From Leptobrachium leishanense (lineage: Eukaryota > Chordata > Amphibia > Anura > Megophryidae): DNA of 64,000 bases. The position numbers were made by a program, and so were the translations under genes. The notes beneath the pieces are model-generated. The model ran no database searches, had not been told where the DNA came from, and saw only the letters and a program-made list of their open reading frames with translations. Within the stretch, counting starts at the first letter, position 1. Each line of letters begins with the position of its first letter. Positions 59,681-64,000 of this stretch are shown here, in pieces. The DNA is taken from assembly GCA_009667805.1 (NCBI GenBank), contig CM019066.1:326550690-326614689 (forward strand). Reading direction: 5' to 3'.

Positions 59681-60161
59681 GGAGGCTATGTCTGTGTCTG
59701 GACACAGCATGACCCACCCCACCCCCTCACATTTTGCAGTTCCATGCAGGGGCCTTATGTGTGTAAGAAGAAGGGGGGAATCACTAGCTCGTGATCTCCT
59801 GTCAGTTGCAGAGAAACCAGCTTGCAGGGGAGGGATCCAGGTGGGGGGGATCCGGGGGGCAGTAATAAGGGGGCCTCTCCTCTCCTTTAGATTATTGGGA
59901 TGAGATCTCTGCAGAGTCAAATCAGGAGCAGCATGCTGCACTTATTCCCGCAGCTCTCTGTAACTCTTCCGGAAGCCCTGCATCACGTGACACAGCAGCC
60001 AGGAAGCTGACTGACTGTGACTGCTCCATCCTCACTGTGCATGTGAGATGGAAGGGAGCCTCAGGGTTGGTAATATTTATTTGTGGGGGCACCTGCTTTC
60101 GGTGCCCCTCTCAGGCATCCGGGGGCAAGTGTCCCCTCTGCCCCCCCTCGCTACGCCACTG

Positions 60162-60599
60162 AGGTTTTGCCTTTTCATCCCTGGCCAATGGGAATCCCAG
60201 TCAGGGTTTATAAGGACTTTCCTTACCCTTGGCCTTTGCCCTGTTGTGGGTTTTCCCTTCATCCGTAAGGTGCAATATTGGGGCAGTTTGTCTATTCACT
60301 AAGCTGCCATTTTGCCAAATACTGGTGAACTGTCAGTGAAATAAGGAGCAGTTCGCCGCAATTCAGCCATCTTCAGCAGCAGCGAAATTGTCCCATAAAG
60401 AAGTAATGGTTAATCTATTCAGAGAACGTCGAACTGCACCAAAATGTCAGTGAAATGCCCTAATTTTCGGTGATTCAGTTCAACCGGGTTAAGCAGGTGA
60501 ATCACACAGGATTAAATGTAAAAAAATATTATCTTTTTTATTCAACCATTTATTCTTCGTTCTTCGTATTTGTAACTTATTTATCCTTTGTTTCCCCCG
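60162..60599. mobile_element. MITE fragment (GGGGTTATTC family)
   Basis: About 60283-60560 contains CTATTCACTAAGCTGCCA, GCCAAATACTGGTGAACTG and AGAGAACGTCGAACTGC words of the GGGTTATTC family; ends not clear. Confidence 0.45.
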
Positions 60600-60705
60600 T
60601 ACTGGTTTGACAAAATGTTGTTCAATGTATTGTAACCCTGTCTATATTGTGTCCATTGTACAGCGCTGCGGAATATGTTGGCTCTTTATAAATAAAGGAT
60701 AATAA
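60600..60705 (+). repeat. LINE/SINE tail repeat
   Basis: TTGTTCAATGTATTGTAACC through TTGTACAGCGCTGCGGAATA to TTTATAAATAAAGGATAATA. Confidence 0.7.
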
Positions 60706-61140
60706 AATGGAATTTGTAAGTCATCATGTAAAATGTATTCTTCCCACTAGAGGGCGAAGTGAAACAGCATTGTCATTTGGTGCAGTGCAACAAGAAACAA
60801 TACACTAACAACTCCACTTATTTCCACAAGGTGGAATCGGCAGACCATACAAATATCTCCAGACTCACGAGCCATGCATTCTCCAGCTGAAGAAAAACAC
60901 ACCAACGGTGGAGCACAGCAGCCAAAAAATTAACAAAATGACAACAAATGGCAACACCAAATATAATATGGCAAATACATTTCACAAGAGGATCAAATAG
61001 ATCTGTCTTTTGGGTTTCAGTGCCATCTTGATGCTGGTGACACCCAAACATACCTGCCACTCTAACTTTATCTCCCTCCTGCTTGAGTCGGGTATGTCTC
61101 CACAGCATCATCTCCTGAATGAAATCACATAATTTCATAC
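60706..61140. other. Intergenic stretch
   Basis: Nothing recognised. Confidence 0.5.
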
Positions 61141-61144
61141 TTAA

Positions 61145-61679
61145 AATGACCCTCTACTCATCCTTACCACTTTATTGTCTTATAGTGGTCAGGATGTGAG
61201 GTGTGCCCCCTTTTTCCCCACTCCTTCCTCAATCTGGTCTTATCGCTGGGTGAAATGAAGGAGTTTCCTCCACCCCAACCAGTGTCACCAGTAGGTGGGA
61301 TTGTGTAATTTCCCAGCTGCAGGTCACTAATGATGTCAGCACACAGAGAGTGTGTCGCGTCACCCTCTGTGAGACCAGCTGCTGTAGAGAGCAATCTTAG
61401 AGAGGCAGTCGATGGATCGGATCTGCACATACACGAAGCTCGGATCCATGGTTCTGCAGAGCCACTGTGGAGCTTACATGCGTAAAATGTGCAAGTCCAC
61501 AAGCTGTGCCTGTGAAATTTGCGGTTCCTATGTTACGCAAGTTGTGTAAGAACCCGAATTGCACAGAAAAGTTTCAGGAACTTCGCGGAGCAGCGCGCGT
61601 CGGCGGACAAAAAGTTAGTAAAAACACCCAAAGGTAAAGGTAAAAAAATGGAAACTCTATTTTCAATAGAGTATCCCTT
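61145..61679. mobile_element. TTAA-type MITE (AGGGACACTCTA family)
   Basis: TTAA at 61141-61144 and 61680-61683; ends AATGACCCTCTACTC and, in complement, AAGGGATACTCTATTG. The interior shares ACCACTTTATTGTCTTATAG with 39814-41340. Confidence 0.65.
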
Positions 61680-62361
61680 TTAACATGTCAAAAAACAAAT
61701 CCCTGCTGATTCCACCTGCCTGATGGTTACCCTGATAATAATAAAACTGAACCACTGAAAATAATGAGTCGTTCAGCTGACTTACCAGATTGTCTATCCG
61801 CAAAGGTCTGTCTTTTCACGGGAAAGTTGGATGCGTCTGGCTCAAGAATGGATCCTATACCTGGCCTCAAATTGTATAAAAAATAGCCAGGTAATGAAAA
61901 ATTGCTTCAAAAAGTCACATTAAGCCACATTGATTTGTTTTTGTGCCTGTTTCATATTACCATTTGAAATGTGACTTTCTCAGATCCGCCAACTTTAAAA
62001 ATGTTATATAAGCTTGTGTCACTAGGAATATTTGATGATTTACACTATGGTAATGATGTTTTCATATGTGTGTATTCATAGATTTGCAGTAGGTGTGAGT
62101 GTGTTGCGGCTCTGTGTCAAGGGTATTGATAAATATGGGAGCCCCCCAGCCGCAGATCCAGTGCTCATTTTATCATTATGGAAGCTGGCTCTGGGAAAAG
62201 ATAAGAAAATATATAGAAATTCCTAACCATAGTGTGACATTGGGACTCTTGTGATCGGGAAGAATTTTTAAATACAGTGTATCACGCTATGAGAGAGTGT
62301 TTTGTGACAGGTCTAATTTTTGTGTAGAAGATTATTAAGCGGCTGTAGGGCTACTGCCCTC
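61680..62361. other. Intergenic stretch
   Basis: No feature supported. Confidence 0.5.
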
Positions 62362-62365
62362 TTAA

Positions 62366-62606
62366 CCCCTTTACTACCATGATCGGGTATACAAGGCACA
62401 GAGCCTTGAACTGCACTTCTAACTGCAGTATCTCAGTTTGGCCAGCTGATGGCGACATCTGCCTGCCAAATCGGATGTTACAGTAAGAAAAGCATTGGCA
62501 ATATTCCTAAATATTTCTTACTGTATAATTAATTAAATGATTTTCCAAAAAAAACCAATGGATCCTGACAGTTGCTTCTTTGTAAAATCACTTGGTAATG
62601 AAGGGG
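62366..62606. mobile_element. TTAA MITE, 241 bp
   Basis: Left TTAA (62362-62365) then CCCCTTTACTACC; right end CCCCTTCATTACC in complement, followed by CTAA, a one-base variant of TTAA. Confidence 0.6.
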
Positions 62607-62684
62607 CTAAGTAAGGGTCCTCCAGAGCAATATGTTTATTCCCCAGGGTTTCTACTTACAGCTTCTGTCTGGGATATTAGGGAG

Positions 62685-63227
62685 CAGGGCTGGCATCAGA
62701 AATCTTGGGGCTCCTTACTGACGCACTAGACAGGGTTCCCCCTTTTCCCTCAGCTGGCCTTTGCAGGCTAACTAAAAAGAAAAAATTTTGCCTCCTCTGC
62801 TTAACTTATTTTACATGGATCAAGCTAAATCTCTTATTGTCCAGCAAGCAGTTAGTGGACTGAACATTGGGGCAATAGGCCACTGCCTGAGGACCCTGGC
62901 CTAGGAGGGGGCCCCATCAAGACTTCCCTCGAGGCTTGGTTAGGTCTGCCCTTTCAGCTGGGCCCCACACCACTACAGATAAAAATAATCTGTACATCTG
63001 TCAGAACCTGTGTGTCCCTGCCAGTGTCTTTGTGTTTTTCACTGTCGTTGTCATTGTGTGTCATAGTGTCTGTCAATTTCTTTGCCTGTTTTTGGGAGCG
63101 TAATACAACAATGTACATATGGGTGGTGCTTGTATGTGGGTGTGGCTTGTATGGGGAGGCACAATGGGGGCTCCAATAACTCTTATTGCCTGGGGGCCTC
63201 AATAGTTGTCAGTCCGCCTCTGCTAGC
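62685..63227. mobile_element. Probable MITE (GCAGGGCTGGCATCAGA)
   Basis: Left GCAGGGCTGGCATCAGAAAT; right end in complement GCAGAGGCGGACTGACAACT. Both ends adjoin GGGGC-rich segments. Superfamily uncertain. Confidence 0.4.
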
Positions 63228-63702
63228 AAGGGGTGAAGTGTTCCCTGGTAGGAGAGCGTTTGGTCTGCACCTCTACCTGTGGCAGGCCATAGTAATCGCT
63301 CCCTCAGTGATGAGTCAGACCAGCACTGGAGGACACAGCCCACCAAGAAATTTCTTGGTATCCCCTTGGGCCAGCACAGGGGTTGGTAAAGATCAGGACC
63401 CCCTGTGGCCACTGGACCATTGAACACATCATGGGCTGCTACCCCCTTGATGGTGTCACTGCTGTGGGGGCACAAAGAACTAACAAACTGAAGAGCCCAT
63501 CCATCTTGGTTTCATGAATCAGACCTTTTTTTTCGTTTCAATTCCTAAACCTATACTCAATTCTGTTTCTTGTAGTGGCATAGACTTTGCTGTTTGTATC
63601 GTAGAATACCGTGATATAAGGTGTCCCTGCATACACATATCCTCCAACTTGCTATAAATAGGATTTAAGTGCCCGCAGCCTCTCGTGGATCACTAATACA
63701 AG
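63228..63702. other. Intergenic stretch
   Basis: Nothing recognised. Confidence 0.5.
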
Positions 63703-63958
63703 GTTATTCAGAGAGAGCCGAGCTGGCCCCGAAATTGCACCGAACAGTGAATTTCCCCATACGGGGCAATTTGGTGGCCATTCGGCTATTCACAAAGAAG
63801 GCAATTCGAAAATTTTGGCAAATTGCCAGCAAAATACAGTGCTGTTTGGCAGCAGTTTAACCATTGCTTCTCTATGGGGATTTATCTATTCAGAGACACC
63901 GAACAGCAGAGAAATGTCAGTGAATGCCCTGATTTTCAGTGGTTTCATTAGGGAGGTT
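63703..63958. mobile_element. MITE (GGTTATTC family), interrupted by next element
   Basis: AAGGTTATTCAGAGAGAGCC at the left, then CACCGAACAGTGAATTTCCC; matches the first part of 53082-55254. It is cut at 63959 by the GTAGATACTC-type element. Confidence 0.6.
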
Positions 63959-64000
63959 TACCATAGATACTCGAGTATAGCGCGACCCGAATAGAACGCG
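63959..64000. mobile_element. MITE with GTAGATACTC terminus, cut by window end
   Basis: TACCATAGATACTCGAGTAT then AGCGCGACCCGAATA, matching the right terminus of 43072-43618 in complement. Confidence 0.65.

Overview
The window is AT-rich, intron-heavy vertebrate nuclear DNA, most likely from an amphibian (frog). No species is claimed. The guess rests on one recognisable vertebrate gene with GT-AG introns, plus a dense, nested mix of Tc1, hAT, PIF/Harbinger-like, TTAA-type (piggyBac/Kolobok-like) and Helitron-like DNA elements with CR1 and L2/Rex1-like LINEs, typical of anuran genomes. There are no bacterial operons, CRISPR arrays or phage genes.

The only host gene I can assign is C1D (nuclear exosome cofactor and nuclear receptor corepressor), on the minus strand. 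Four coding exons (20033-19899, 18920-18854, 18766-18711, 13361-13188) join in frame to a 143-residue protein. A non-coding first exon ends at 29306 in a GC-rich promoter with an NRF1 palindrome, ETS sites and a CRE-like site. Intron 1 (9.3 kb) and intron 4 (5.3 kb) are full of transposons. I recognise no exon of a second gene.

Layout. 1-13 kb: a large terminal-inverted-repeat element with a minisatellite (312-1803), MITEs, a 5'-truncated LINE with reverse transcriptase (5797-7975, minus) and a second LINE copy (about 9990-11669, plus) split by nested MITEs. 13-29.4 kb: C1D with intronic hAT MITEs, a 853-bp hAT element (22231-23083) and a CR1 LINE (24243-26330) that holds a piggyBac-like element, which holds another. 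29.7-34.4 kb: a 1.2-kb piggyBac-like element, a 19-bp tandem repeat and a Tc1 transposon with a broken transposase. 34.9-42.9 kb: a 1.85-kb hAT element, a duplicated hAT-derived block with a 20-22 bp minisatellite, a TTAA element, and a Helitron-like element with a related 25-bp minisatellite. 43-57 kb: MITEs, a 44-bp array, a 3.2-kb element with a 41-bp satellite and a 430-bp palindrome, and a hAT element (53641-54995) nested in a MITE. 57.7-60.2 kb: a Tc1 copy with an uninterrupted 335-residue DD34E transposase, inside another DNA element. 60.2-64 kb: more MITEs, the last cut by the window end.

The most striking theme is that at least six different terminal-repeat elements each carry their own internal minisatellite, and that the hAT element and the Helitron-like element carry near-identical units.
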